Origin: Rickettsiales bacterium
GTDB lineage: Bacteria; Pseudomonadota; Alphaproteobacteria; Rs-D84
Assembly (NCBI GenBank): GCA_031260805.1
Contig: JAISKV010000006.1
Location: 1 to 47,806, forward strand
Direction of reading: 5' to 3'
Length of the DNA stretch: 47,806 bases
Part shown: positions 7,510 through 19,600 of the stretch, piece by piece
How positions within the stretch are numbered: position 1 is the first letter of the stretch
Layout of the letters: each line of letters begins with the position of its first letter
The notes under the pieces: generated by a model
What the model was told of the DNA's origin: nothing
Databases searched by the model: none
Seen by the model: the letters and a program-made list of their open reading frames with translations, nothing else
Position numbers and translations under genes: made by a program

Positions 7510-10500
7510 ATGAAGAAATTAAGCATTTTAATCATAGCGCTGCTGGCGGCTGATGCGTTTGCGGAATCCTCCGCGGATTTTGCCGCGCGGTGGAATGGCG
7601 GCGCGCCAAATATCTATTTGGTCGGCAATGATTTGGGAAATGGAAATTATGGCTTGCAGATTTCCGATTATTTGGCCGCGCGCGCGGCCGCCGTCATACT
7701 GTGCGGTTCAAGCGACGGGGCGACATGCGGCGCGCCGAACGGGACCGCGATTTATCTGAATAATTATTCCCTGAACTTTCAACCGGGATGGGGGAGTGAT
7801 TTGTCCGCGACCATTCAAGACTTGTCAATTTACAATGCGGCCGGCGGCGCGATTGTGTTCAGCGGCAATGGCACGGGCGTTCACAATCTGGACTTGAACG
7901 GAATTTATTTTTACAACAATGCCGGCGGCGCGGTCGCCGTTTCCGCGCAGATTCAGAGCGCGGCCGACAACAACTATATCCTGACAAACAACGATTTTAC
8001 CGGCAACCGGGCGGCCAGCGGCGGGGCTGTTTACATGGCTTCCAATAATTCATTGCAATACGGCGCGGCGAATCCGACTGTGTTTTCGGTATCGGAAGAC
8101 ACCGGGACGCAATCGCATTACATCGCGTTGAACAAGGCGACAAGCGGAAACGGCGGCGGAATTTATTTCATTTATAACAATTCGCAAGGCGATGGTGTCA
8201 ACGATTTCAGCGCGACCGGATATACTTACTGGCAGAATTACGCGGCAGGCAGCGGCGGCGCGATTTATTTCGGCGTTATAAACGGGAATAATCCGACGAT
8301 AAACAACCTGACTGTGTCCGGCGGCAAGTTCGTTCAGAACCAGGCCGGCAGCGGCGGCGCGATTGCGACAGAAATCAACGGCGGCGGCACGAATATAAAT
8401 GTCAGTATTGGCGGGGACTTTTACAGCAACAGCGCGACCGGCAATGGCGGCGCGATTTATCGCGTCATTGGGAACCAGTATTCACCGTACGGCGGCGTAA
8501 TAAATTACGACATCAATGGGAACTTTGACGGAAACAAAGCGGCCAGCGGCGGCGCGATTTACAGCAGCATCAATCCTGGCCAGGCGACATTAAACCAAAC
8601 AATCAGCGGCGATTTCACAAACAACTATGCGACGGGCAGCGGCGGCGCGATTTATAATTACGGGTCAAGCGCCAATGGATTGAATATCGCAGACGGGACG
8701 CTGTTTTGGGGCAACGGGGCGGCGTACGGCGGCGCGATTTACAACGACGGGTACGGCGTCATCAATCTGAACACTGGCGCGGCCGGCATCAGTTTTGGAA
8801 ATAATTACTCATCGTCCGCCGCAAACGGATCCGATATTTATCAGGCGACCAGCAACGCGATAATAAACATTCTGGGATCGGGCAAAGTGAATATCAACGA
8901 CGGCATCGGCGGGCTGGGAATCATAAATCAGGGCGCCGGCACCGAACTTAATCTGGCCGCCAACAGCAACAGCAGCGGATACGCCGGCGTGTTTCAGCAG
9001 TCTTCCGGCGCGGTGCTGAACGCGAACGGCGTGATGTTCGGCGGGCTGAATAATGTCGGCGGCACGGCCAATATTAATTCGCACGCCGGAAATATTTATT
9101 TCAATGCACAAATGCTGGACGGCGGAGTCATGAACTATACTTCCAGCGCGGCGACGCGCGTGGACATATCCGCGGCCGCGATGCCCGACGGCGCTGGAAT
9201 CAGTTTTGAGGGCGCGAACGCCCAGGCGAATTTCAACGGTTATGCGTTCAACCTGATGAATGATATTTCCAACGGCCAGGTCAATAATATCAATTTCAAC
9301 GGCGGCGACATAACATTGGGCGCGAATTTGTTCAACGGGACGACCAAGTACTATTTCGGCGCGGGCGCGGTCATCAACCTGGCCGATTCGTCCAGCGACT
9401 ATCAGCAGTACAGTTTTGTAAATCTGTCTGCGGACAGCGCGGCGGCATTGTCATTGAAACTGGGCAACGACACGGGCAGTTTGTCCACGGATTCATTGAG
9501 CGTCGCATCCGGCGGCGGCATAATCGGCCTTGGCAAAGTTTATATTGATGACGAGAATGGATTGATAACAGGACTGGTTCGCGCCATATATGGAAATGTG
9601 TTAAAGTTCCAAAACGGCTTGACCCAGCAAGTCGCGACTTCATTGGGAACATACAACATCACAACCGTCAATGATCAGTACTTGCAGTTTTCAGCAATAA
9701 CAACCGGCGGCGGCGGAACCAGCGTTTCCCAAAATCCTGATACCGGAATGATAACGGTTGATCCGGGCGATGGCAATACGACAATCATAACCCAGGATCC
9801 TGATACAGGAATGATAACGGTTGATCCGGGCGACGGCAATACGACAGTCGTCAATCCTGGCGATGGCGGCACCATAAATATCCCCGGCGGGCAAGTAGTA
9901 ATCACCCCCGGCGATGGCGGCGACGGACCGACAATAAATGTAAGCACGCCGGACACAGGCGCCGCGACGGTCTTGGTCTTGAACGATGTGAACGCGCTTA
10001 ACGCGGCGGCAATCGCGGCGACCTTTTCCTCTGCCAGTGCGCGCGCGTGGCAGATTGGCGCGACCCAGACTTATTACAATTCTGCAAATCTGGACGACAT
10101 GGCGGCCGGGACTTTTTCAGTCCACGGCGCGAATGCTGGAACCCGTACTTCCGTTTTATCAGGATTGAACGCATCAAATCCTGACACGCATCAATCGCTG
10201 TTTGTTATAGTGAATGACGGGACGGACTTTACTTTATCCGATTTGATTGTTGAAGATGCGCAGACGGCGGACGGCGGCGCAGTGCTGAATATGAACAGCG
10301 CCGGATCATCCGCGTTCTTGAACAACCTGCTGGTGCAAAACAATTCCGCGGCGGGCGACGGCGGCGCAGTCAGCATCAGCGCCGGCAGCGTCCAGTCCGG
10401 CAGCGTTGACTTTTACCATAATTCCGCGGACGGCGACGGCGGCGCGATTTGGAATGCCGGCGACAATTTTGTACTCAAAGGCGGCTCGTTCCGCGAAAAC

Positions 10501-12771
10501 AATGCAGACAGTGGCGGCGCGATTTATACAAATGCCGCACAGAATAACGACATGGTTTTGTATGCGGCCGATGCGGATTTGATATTTGATACAAACACGG
10601 CGACAACCAGCGGCGGCGCTGTATTCAATGACGGGTATCTGACCATGGGGGCATCGGCATCAGGCGACATCGTTTTCACAAACAACAGCGATGGAACCGG
10701 GGCGAACGACATCCGCAACGACGGAACGCTGACGCTGGCCAGCCTGGGCGGACGCATTTTAATCGGCGGCGGATTTGTCGGAACCGGAACGATAAATAAA
10801 AACGGACTGGCAGAACTGGCGCTGGGGGCGGACGCAAAGAACCTGGGCTTTACAGGCGTATTCAACATGGCGAACGGCAGCGTCAGCGCGAACGGTGAAT
10901 TCTTTGGCGGAACCACGAATGTGAGTGCCGGAACACTGAACTGGAACGCCGGCGCGGTCAAGGATGATTCCGCGGTTCTGAACATGACCGGCGGCGTCAT
11001 CAATATCTATGGCTCGCTGCGTCTGGGCAATCAGGACGATATCATCGGATACAACGCGAATATAAACCTGCACAGCAGCGGGAACTATGAAATCGCGGGC
11101 GGAACCCTGTACCTGGGCGCAACGGATCAATTGGTTGATCCGGATGGAACATTCGGCTGGGCCAGCATGTCCGACGGATGGTTAAGCGTCAGCGGGCAGA
11201 ATATGTTTGTTTATTCCGGCGCGTTCATCCAGACCGGCGGCGTCGCGATTTCAGAAAACATGGCGACGGTGTACCTGAATCAGAACAGCCCGACCTTTGG
11301 ACTTTTCGGCGGCGATATGGTCTTGTCCAATTCAACGATCAATGTCATGAATTACGAATTGAATCTGGCGGCCGGCAGCGGGACGATTGCACAGACCAGC
11401 GGCACGCTGGCCATGGGCGACGGGGCGGTTTTCAGTTCCATAGACGGAATTTTGCAGGCGCACCAGTTCGCTGGAAAATTCGCCCTGATTTCAATGTCGG
11501 GGCAATCTGAAACAATCGCAAAGTTTTCAGTTGATCTGGACGCGCAGAGTTTTGTTTCGGACAAATGGTCTTTCGCAGGCGGCATCGCGTCGGCGGGCGA
11601 ACTGGCTGTTCACGGAAACGGCAAAGACATCGCCGACATGACCGCCATGAATGGGACGGTCGTTCTGGACCAGATAAACCTGCTGAACGCGCCGTCTGCA
11701 TTGATCGTGCCGTTTACAGTTCTGGAATCAGCGTCTTACGATTCCGGGATGACATTCGCGGCGGCGGCGGACGATGTCATGACGCCCAGCGGATTGTACC
11801 GCCTGGCGTCCGTCGGAAACGGAAATTACGAACTGCGGTTCCTGGACAATAATCCCGATTCGGCCCGCGGACAGGCCGTATCCCAAGCCATGCTGGGCAG
11901 TCAATTAATTATGACTGAATCAATCTTTGATCATGTGTACCTGGACAGCAACGAATGCTTTCACTGCAATTATCAAGCCTGGCAGTTCGAGGAGCATCGC
12001 AACGGCGTCTGGGCCAAAGGCGCGGGCGCGACCGAGAAAATGCATCTGAGCGACGCGCTGCCAGAAATGAAAAACGATTCGTACAGCGTGATTGCGGGAT
12101 TTGATTTTGACGCAATCGGACTGTCCGGCCCCTGGCACTTTCTGCCAACAGTGTTCATGGCGTACAATGCCGGCAGCCAGGAATTTGGCAATGCGAAAAT
12201 GAATCAGGACGGCATTCAACTGGGATTCATGGGTTCATGGGGAACCTATCAATTCATCACCAGCGCACTGGCGTACGGCGGCGCGTACCAGAATAAAATG
12301 ATGATTGCGGGCGCGGAAGACAAAACCAGCAACTGGTTCACCGGCGCGGCGTGGAAGTCTGCGTACAACATTCACATAACCGCCCAGGATTTTATAATCC
12401 AGCCGTCGCTGATGGCGTCGTATAATTACTATGGCAAGCAGGACTGGACTTCATCATACGGCGATATACAAATGGCGTCCGGATATCTGGCGGGAATTAA
12501 TCTGACGCCGGAACTGGCGGCAATCCTGGGTTGGGACGGATGGGCGGTGTTCGCATCGGCGAAATACAGCCATAACTTTGGAAACAAGCAAACCGCAACT
12601 ATCGGCGAAATTCAATTGCCAGAAATCGGAATCGCCGGATTTATGGAGTACGCGATCGGGGGAAATTTTCGCGCATCGGGCAGCCTGTCATTTGACGCAA
12701 AGTTCACAACGCGGCAATCGTCGGAACTCTCTACATACGGCGGACAGTTGGGGATTGCGTATAAGTTTTAG
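7510..12771 (+). CDS. Autotransporter with Pmp-like GGAI(Y) repeats and a C-terminal beta-barrel
   Basis: Signal peptide MKKLSILIIALLAADAFA; many GGAIY/FxxN motifs (SGGAIYF, NGGAIYR, ASGGAIYS); barrel-like end terminating in aromatic (IAYKF); RBS AAAGGAAA. Confidence 0.85.
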   Translation: MKKLSILIIALLAADAFAESSADFAARWNGGAPNIYLVGNDLGNGNYGLQISDYLAARAAAVILCGSSDGATCGAPNGTAIYLNNYSLNFQPGWGSDLSATIQDLSIYNAAGGAIVFSGNGTGVHNLDLNGIYFYNNAGGAVAVSAQIQSAADNNYILTNNDFTGNRAASGGAVYMASNNSLQYGAANPTVFSVSEDTGTQSHYIALNKATSGNGGGIYFIYNNSQGDGVNDFSATGYTYWQNYAAGSGGAIYFGVINGNNPTINNLTVSGGKFVQNQAGSGGAIATEINGGGTNINVSIGGDFYSNSATGNGGAIYRVIGNQYSPYGGVINYDINGNFDGNKAASGGAIYSSINPGQATLNQTISGDFTNNYATGSGGAIYNYGSSANGLNIADGTLFWGNGAAYGGAIYNDGYGVINLNTGAAGISFGNNYSSSAANGSDIYQATSNAIINILGSGKVNINDGIGGLGIINQGAGTELNLAANSNSSGYAGVFQQSSGAVLNANGVMFGGLNNVGGTANINSHAGNIYFNAQMLDGGVMNYTSSAATRVDISAAAMPDGAGISFEGANAQANFNGYAFNLMNDISNGQVNNINFNGGDITLGANLFNGTTKYYFGAGAVINLADSSSDYQQYSFVNLSADSAAALSLKLGNDTGSLSTDSLSVASGGGIIGLGKVYIDDENGLITGLVRAIYGNVLKFQNGLTQQVATSLGTYNITTVNDQYLQFSAITTGGGGTSVSQNPDTGMITVDPGDGNTTIITQDPDTGMITVDPGDGNTTVVNPGDGGTINIPGGQVVITPGDGGDGPTINVSTPDTGAATVLVLNDVNALNAAAIAATFSSASARAWQIGATQTYYNSANLDDMAAGTFSVHGANAGTRTSVLSGLNASNPDTHQSLFVIVNDGTDFTLSDLIVEDAQTADGGAVLNMNSAGSSAFLNNLLVQNNSAAGDGGAVSISAGSVQSGSVDFYHNSADGDGGAIWNAGDNFVLKGGSFRENNADSGGAIYTNAAQNNDMVLYAADADLIFDTNTATTSGGAVFNDGYLTMGASASGDIVFTNNSDGTGANDIRNDGTLTLASLGGRILIGGGFVGTGTINKNGLAELALGADAKNLGFTGVFNMANGSVSANGEFFGGTTNVSAGTLNWNAGAVKDDSAVLNMTGGVINIYGSLRLGNQDDIIGYNANINLHSSGNYEIAGGTLYLGATDQLVDPDGTFGWASMSDGWLSVSGQNMFVYSGAFIQTGGVAISENMATVYLNQNSPTFGLFGGDMVLSNSTINVMNYELNLAAGSGTIAQTSGTLAMGDGAVFSSIDGILQAHQFAGKFALISMSGQSETIAKFSVDLDAQSFVSDKWSFAGGIASAGELAVHGNGKDIADMTAMNGTVVLDQINLLNAPSALIVPFTVLESASYDSGMTFAAAADDVMTPSGLYRLASVGNGNYELRFLDNNPDSARGQAVSQAMLGSQLIMTESIFDHVYLDSNECFHCNYQAWQFEEHRNGVWAKGAGATEKMHLSDALPEMKNDSYSVIAGFDFDAIGLSGPWHFLPTVFMAYNAGSQEFGNAKMNQDGIQLGFMGSWGTYQFITSALAYGGAYQNKMMIAGAEDKTSNWFTGAAWKSAYNIHITAQDFIIQPSLMASYNYYGKQDWTSSYGDIQMASGYLAGINLTPELAAILGWDGWAVFASAKYSHNFGNKQTATIGEIQLPEIGIAGFMEYAIGGNFRASGSLSFDAKFTTRQSSELSTYGGQLGIAYKF
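9736..9861 (+). repeat. 63-bp tandem repeat x2 in the autotransporter linker
   Basis: CCTGATACMGGAATGATAACGGTTGATCCGGGCGAYGGCAATACGACA repeated with period 63 (21 aa: DPDTGMITVDPGDGNTT). Confidence 0.8.
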
Positions 12772-12775
12772 CGGA

Positions 12776-12844
12776 GGTATAGGTGAAGGTGCAAGTGCAG
12801 GCATCATTCCTGCGCGCACTTACACATTCACCCACACCTATACC
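12776..12844. terminator. Long imperfect hairpin between convergent genes
   Basis: GGTATAGGTG...CACCTATACC arms with further pairing; overlaps the end of the XRE gene. Confidence 0.5.
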
Positions 12845-13239
12845 AGCATTCCCTGCAATACGGACAGGATTGTTTTGCGCTGGTCGTCGCTGGGCAATTT
12901 CCAGTATAATTTCATCAGTTCCAGACTTTCGTTATTGCTGAAAGGATCGTTCGGCGCAGGTTCGGCCAATTTTGCATTTATGCCGCCCGGCATATAACTC
13001 TGCGTGCCGGAATAGAAAAACGATATCGGGGTTTCCAACGCGGTGCTGATTTGCAGCAGGCGCGAAGCCGAGATGCGATTTTCAGCCGCTTCATATTTTT
13101 GCATTTGCTGGAAAGTAACGCCGCATTTTTCGGCCAATTGTTTTTGCGTCATGCCCAAAATATTGCGGCGCAATTGAATCCGCTGACCAATGTGCTGGTC
13201 TATGAATTTGGAAATATTTTTGTTTATCTCGCCCGGCAT
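12838..13239 (-). CDS. XRE/HTH_3 family transcriptional regulator
   Basis: IGQRIQLRRNILGMTQKQLAEKCGVTFQQMQKYEAAENRISASRLLQISTALE. Confidence 0.85.
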   Translation of the reverse strand: MPGEINKNISKFIDQHIGQRIQLRRNILGMTQKQLAEKCGVTFQQMQKYEAAENRISASRLLQISTALETPISFFYSGTQSYMPGGINAKLAEPAPNDPFSNNESLELMKLYWKLPSDDQRKTILSVLQGMLV

Positions 13240-13337
13240 AAACGGCAGTATAGGATTTTTTTCAATCCGCCGCAATAAAATAAAGTGCAGAGAGTCATCT
13301 GACACGACCCCGCCCCGCATCGCCGATAGCGTTGTGT

Positions 13338-13530
13338 TCTTTTATACCACTACCCCGTCCGCCTGCGGCGTCCACCCCTTCGCCAGCGAAGGGGAATTCG
13401 TTGGCCTGCACATTAAAACGAAGTTCGGACAACTCCCCTTCGCTGGGACCCACCCACGAAAAACTTCGTTTTTCGCGGGGCCCGGGAAAGGGGTGGACGC
13501 CGCAGGCGGACGGGGTAGTGGTATAAAAGA
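13338..13530. mobile_element. MITE-like inverted-repeat element (CCACTACCCCGTCC family), copy 1
   Basis: 43-bp perfect inverted repeat TCTTTTATACCACTACCCCGTCCGCCTGCGGCGTCCACCCCTT at both ends. Confidence 0.85.
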
Positions 13531-13654
13531 GTGAAAAAATTAAATGTTGCCGTCGCGCTTCGCGCGACACATTCACTTTTTCACTTCTTTTACTTTTTTT
13601 CACTTGCAGGTACCCTGTCAGATTTACTAGACTATAATCCATCAAGGAAGGGGA

Positions 13655-16600
13655 ATGCCCATAAAACGCTTGTTTTTTGCCTTGTTTGGCGTGTTTGTAT
13701 TGGCGGCTGTGATGCCGCTGTCTGTCGCGCATGCCGCATATACCTGCACCCAGTGCTATACCCAGTGCAATGCGAATTATGTATATTGCACCACGCCCAG
13801 TTTTGATCGGGGCGGCGGAAATATTTGCGGCACGGGCAGCGACGCGTGTCCCGCATGCGTCGGATGTCCATCCGGATATTCCAGGTCCGGGACTTCCAGC
13901 ACCCAGACCGCCTGCACGCCTGATTGCACGCAATGCTCTACCCAATCGCCGTATACATTGGGCGGATGTTTGACGAATACAAACAGTTGTTATAGAAATT
14001 GCGCGACATCTGACATTGCCAATTCATACGCATTAACCGGAACGATAACCAAGGGCGGAACAAACACCTGCACGCTGACCAGTTGCAACGGCGGCTATCG
14101 CAAGAGCAGCAATGCCTGCCAGGGGTGCCCGGCTGGTTCCAGTTCCAGCAACGGAAATACCAACGATTATTGTTCCTGCAACACTGACACCAAGCGCGGC
14201 GGATCATGGACCGGGGAAAGCACGACCAGCGGAACAACCGGCTGTTCCAAGCCAAGCGCGACCATTACTTTTGACAAAGGCGCGGCCGACAGCGGGGCCC
14301 CGTCTTACACCAGCGGCATATTTGAGTACAATACTGCCAAGGCATTGCCGACAGTAAATACAATGGCCAAGGCCGGATATGCATTCAACGGCTGGGGAAC
14401 CGCAAACGGATGCACCAGCGGCGATACCGGAAACAAAATTTATACCAGCACTCCGCCTTCCACGCTTTTTGCATGCTGGACGGCCAACAGCAATACACTG
14501 TCTCTTAATAAAAACGGCGGCAATTGCACAATAGAGGGGACAGCCAGCACGACCACCGCGTCAAAATCTTTGACCACCGGGCAGACATATACTTTGCCGA
14601 CCATTGATTCATGCGCCCAGACAAATTATGCACTGCCCACAACGCGGCAATGGTGCACGACCGATGGCAGCGGGACGCCGACTTGTTATAACCAAGGCGC
14701 GACCTATACAATGGGTTCCGGCAACGCGACGCTGTATATCAAATGGAATTACACGGTCGCGTACGATGGAAACGGAAGAACCGGCGGAACAGCGATGCCG
14801 GGTTCAACAACCTGCGTCAAGAATGCGAATTGCACAATCGCAACCGTGCCGGCCGCGCCGACCAGGGCCGGATACACACCAAACACAACAACTTGGTACA
14901 GCACGAACGCCGGCGGAACCCCCAGTTATGCAAGCGCGTTGACAACATACACGGCCGGACCGAAAACGCTTTATCTGAAATGGACTGCGAATACATTTTA
15001 TATACAATATGACGCGAATGGGGGCAGCGGCGCGCCGGGCAACCTGACCTGCACCTATGACGGCACATGCACGCTGACGACAACCGCGCCGACAGGCAAG
15101 CCATCCGATTATACAACTTTTGTCGGATGGGCGACCAGCACGGCAAATGCGGCCAGCGGCACGACTGTTTCAACAATGAATAATGCCACGACGACAAACG
15201 GCGACACTGTCAAAGTTTATGCGGTGTGGAGCAAGTCTTGCAGCCAGACAAACACCATCACAAATTGCAGCACATACACCACGCCGACCGCCACGCAATA
15301 TTATGGCGGATCATGCAGCGCGGCAAACCGGACTTGCGCAACCTGCACTGCATGCACCAAGGGCGCGGGCGTCGCGACATGCAGCGCGCCGGGCGGAACA
15401 ACCTGCACATACGCGGCGACTTGCGACAACGGGTACAACACGCCTGTGGTTTCCAATACCAGCGCGTCCTGCACCGGGAACAACATAACCATCAATTACA
15501 ACCGTGATGGCGGCAGCGGGTCTGATCCTGCATCAGGATCCTGCGTTTACGGCGGAAAATTCAATCTGGCGACATACACCGGTATCAAAAGTGGCTTTTC
15601 TTATGGCGGATGGCAGAACGCGTCCGGCACCGCGCTGGGCGGCAACGGCGTTGAAATAAATTGCAGCGCGCTGGGGGTATATTCCGGCAGCACCCAGGTC
15701 AAGGCCATTTGGAATATTGAAACAAATAAAGTGATAACATTTGCAGCGAACGGCGGGACCTGCACGACAACCACCCAATCCGTTGTTTATAATACTGCGA
15801 CAAACTTAACCGATGTTAACACGCTGGGATGCAAGCGCGACGGACATGTCTTTACCGGCTGGACCGGCGGGCCCAACGGCAGTTATGCAAACGGCGCGTC
15901 AATAACATTAACAGCGGGCACGACGCTGACAGCCGGGTGGACCGCATGCGGCAAAGGCCAATATAAACCGGCGTCCGCGAATGCGACCGCGACATGCGGG
16001 ACTTGCGGCGCGGGTTCGTACCAGCAAAACACCGGTTCAACCAGTTGCACCGCCTGCACGGACGGATATACTTCCGCGGCCGGGGCCCAGGCATCGTCTT
16101 CTTGCAGCGCGTGCGGGGCGATTGACGGACGGAACGCGTGGGGAACGCAGACTTGGAATGCAGCGACAAATGTTGTTGACGGACTTTGCACTGTGGCCAC
16201 CTGTATCGCGAACAGATATAAGAGCGGCAATACCTGCCCGGCGTGCAGTTCGGTTGGCGACGGCACATTTACTTTGTCCGATTTGGGAACAACGACCCAA
16301 AATGCGTGCTATAAATCGTGCGACAACATAACGAATGCGTCATCAATGACGGGACGCAATTATTACAACCAGACGGATACTTGCGAAGTTAACCAATGCA
16401 CAGCCGGTTCATATAAATCTGGAACCGGAACAACCGCAACCTGCCCCATTTGCGCCGAAGGATCATACAGCGCGGCAAACGGCGCGACTGCGTGCACGGC
16501 CTGCACCGCGGGCACAACCATACTCGGCACGGCATTGGCCGATCACAATGCGGCGGCCAAATGCGCGGCATGCACGAACACGATTGCGGCAGGGATTGAT

Positions 16601-19600
16601 AATTGGGCTGCGGTCGCATGGTCTGCGAACAGCGTTCCGGCCAGATGCACGATTTCTTCATGCAAGGCGGCGTACAGCCTGGGCGGGACGAACCAGTCCA
16701 CAACATGCGCGTACTGCCCGACAACAGGCGATGGCGACTGCGGATGCGCGGCGGGAAATTTTCCCAGCGGCGGCGTTTGCAGCGCGTCAACGATAACCTG
16801 CGTGGCGGCGGGATTGACCGGCGCGACCGGGAATGCGACCTGGACCGGGTCCGCGTGGGATTTGACCCAGTGCCACAAGACCTGCACCCCGCCGACGCTG
16901 GCATCATTGCCGGGGTGCAAGACGGTCAGCGCGGCGTATGAAAACTATTATACCGGCGTGGCTTGGCCGGACTGCACTTACACCGTGACGGCAAATGACG
17001 GGTACACCGCGCACAGCGGAACCGCGCCTTATTGCAGCGCCAACGATTACACGATAACATTGGTCCAGAATGGCGGAACAGGCGGCACGACCAGCATTAT
17101 AGAAACATACGGCACCAAATGGACGCCCGCATCAATAACATTGCCGTCGCGCGGGAATTCCGCGTTCAAGGGCTACTATTCCGCGGATGACTGCGGCGGC
17201 ACGGCCGTGATTCCGGCAACCGGAACGATGCCCGCAAACACAACATACACCGCAGCCGCCAGTCTGTATGCTTGCTGGAAGTGCGATGCGGGAACTTACT
17301 GGAACGGCAGCACTTGCACAGACTGTCCGCGCGGATCATATAAAATCGGCGAATCCAACGGATACGGCGCGGCGGCGGCTTGCACCGTATGCCCGGGCGG
17401 TCAAACAACCGCCAGCACCAAGACGACAACAAACACCTGCGCGGCGAATACCTGCGTCAGCACGACACTGATATCAACAAACGCAAATGACGCCACCGGA
17501 AATCAAGGCGTTTCAGGGTGGCGGACGCAGACATTCGCTGAATTGGCGGGCGGCGGCTATAATTCCAACTGTTCTATTGATTCATGCAAGACCGGTTATG
17601 CGCGGATATCGCAGAACACTTGTTCATATTGCAGCGCGAACGGCGGCGTGAATTCCACAGCCAATGGAAATCCGATATTCAATTCCGGAAACGCAAATAC
17701 TTCCAGCGATTGCATCGTGACGACTTGCCGGGCCCAGGGGTATAAAATCAGCGCGCTGGCAACCAACAACAATGACTGCCAGTTATGCCCGATAAACCAG
17801 TGGCACATCGCAACCGGGACCAGTTCGGTCTTGGCATACACGGCAACAGGCGGAAATAATACAACCGCATCATGCGCGGCTGACGACTGTGCAGCGGGTT
17901 ATTATCATGAAGCGTATCTGCCATTCCTGACCCAGGCCAGCAATACGCCCGGCGTGTGCAGTCCGGCCGGCGATTGCAGCGTGTCAACATGCTATAACTG
18001 GAACGCGGCGGGCAGCGGCAATCTGGGATGCAATTCGTCAACATGCCTTATCAATTCGTGCAAAGACGGATATGAATTAAAGACCGCGTGTTCAACTGCG
18101 GCGGATGTCAGTTGTGAATCGCAATACGACAGCAATCCTGTGTGCGCGCCGAAAACATACACAATAACGCTGAATAAAAATCCGCGCGGCAGCAACGGCA
18201 CGGTCAGCGGAACCGCATCGGCATCCGTGAATTGCACTTTTGACAAGGCCTGCACGATACCGGTCGCCAGCGGACTGTCGCAGAACGGATACACAAACAG
18301 CAATACTTGGTGCAAGAACGCGGACGGCACGGGCGGATGCTTTGTCGGCGCTGTTCCGGCCGGAACGAATATCAGTCCGACCGGCGGCGCGATAACGCTG
18401 TACGCCAAATGGACGGCCACGGAATATTCCGTCGCGCTGAACGCGCACAATAATCCCGGGGGCAGTTATTATGACTGGCACGGCACGCAGACGGCGTACT
18501 TGCAGTATGACACGGGTTGGTCTGTGCTGTTGGGCGGGCAATTCAGCGCCCAACCGAGCATTGTCATCCCCGGCAAGAACGGGTATGTGTTCAACGGATA
18601 CTGGACGGCGGAAACCGGCGGAAGCCAAGTCATTGATGCGGCTGGAAAATTCAAGACAGGATTTCTGACACTGACCAGCAACAACACGACCGTGCTTCAC
18701 GCGCAGTGGACGCCCAAGGTTTATACGATTCTGTTTGATGAAAATAATGGCGATACGCCATCCAGCCCGGCCGTGCTTTACGAAAAGTACAACACCGGAT
18801 GGTTCACGAATGCAGGCGCATCCGCCGCGTTTACCGCTTGGACCAGTTTGCCGACGCGCGCGACATATAACTTTATCGGATTCACGACCGAGCCAAATGG
18901 CGGACTGGTGGTCTTTGACGCGACCGGCGCGCCGCAACTGACAACTATATCCAGCCAGACCGGGACGACAACCCTGTACGCGCAGTGGGAACTGGCGATT
19001 ATTCATTGCAACGCCGGATTTTACAAAAATACCAGCGGCGTCTGCACGCAATGCACGACGGGATCTTACTGCGAAGGCGGCGATTATCTGCTGGATACCC
19101 AGGAACGCGGGCGTATTTCATGCAGCACGGTCGGCGACGGATCGTACACTCTGTCCGCAGCCGGATCTGACGAAACCAGCGATTGTTATAAGAACACAAC
19201 CTGCGGCATTCTGAATTCTTATCAGATAACCGGCGGAACAGGCACTCAGAATTTCGGCGGAAATGATACCTGCACAGCGACGCTGGTGTCGTGCAACGCG
19301 AATTATTGGAAAAATGTGAACGCCTGCACGCTGTGCCCCGACAGCGGAATTGTATCCGCGCCAAGTGTCGGCGACGCGACGACTTGCTATAAAATCTGCG
19401 CGGACAAGGCGACCCCTGCGCATTGCGCGGACATCATAAATAATCTGGCGGCCGCGAATTCGCATTATTCCAATCCGGCCGGAACCGGCGGCGCGTACGC
19501 GACCTGCACATACACCGTATCGCCGAACACCGGTTATCACACCAGCGGCAGTCCCGGCGCGAATCCATCCTGTGTCGCGAACAATTATTCAATCAAGTTC

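Noticed and set aside
13571-13610. Possible heptad array TTCACTTTTTCACTTCTTTTACTTTTTTTCACTT upstream of the giant gene
   Set aside because: Spacing of the CACTT motifs is 8, 9 and 10 nt, not a constant 7; treated as a low-complexity leader.
13295-13945. 216-aa minus ORF crossing MITE copy 1
   Set aside because: Reads through the inverted repeat and into the opposite strand of the giant gene's signal peptide; artefact.
18092-19051. 319-aa minus ORF within the giant Cys-rich gene
   Set aside because: Composition typical of shadow frame; the plus-strand ORF is continuous with clear repeats.
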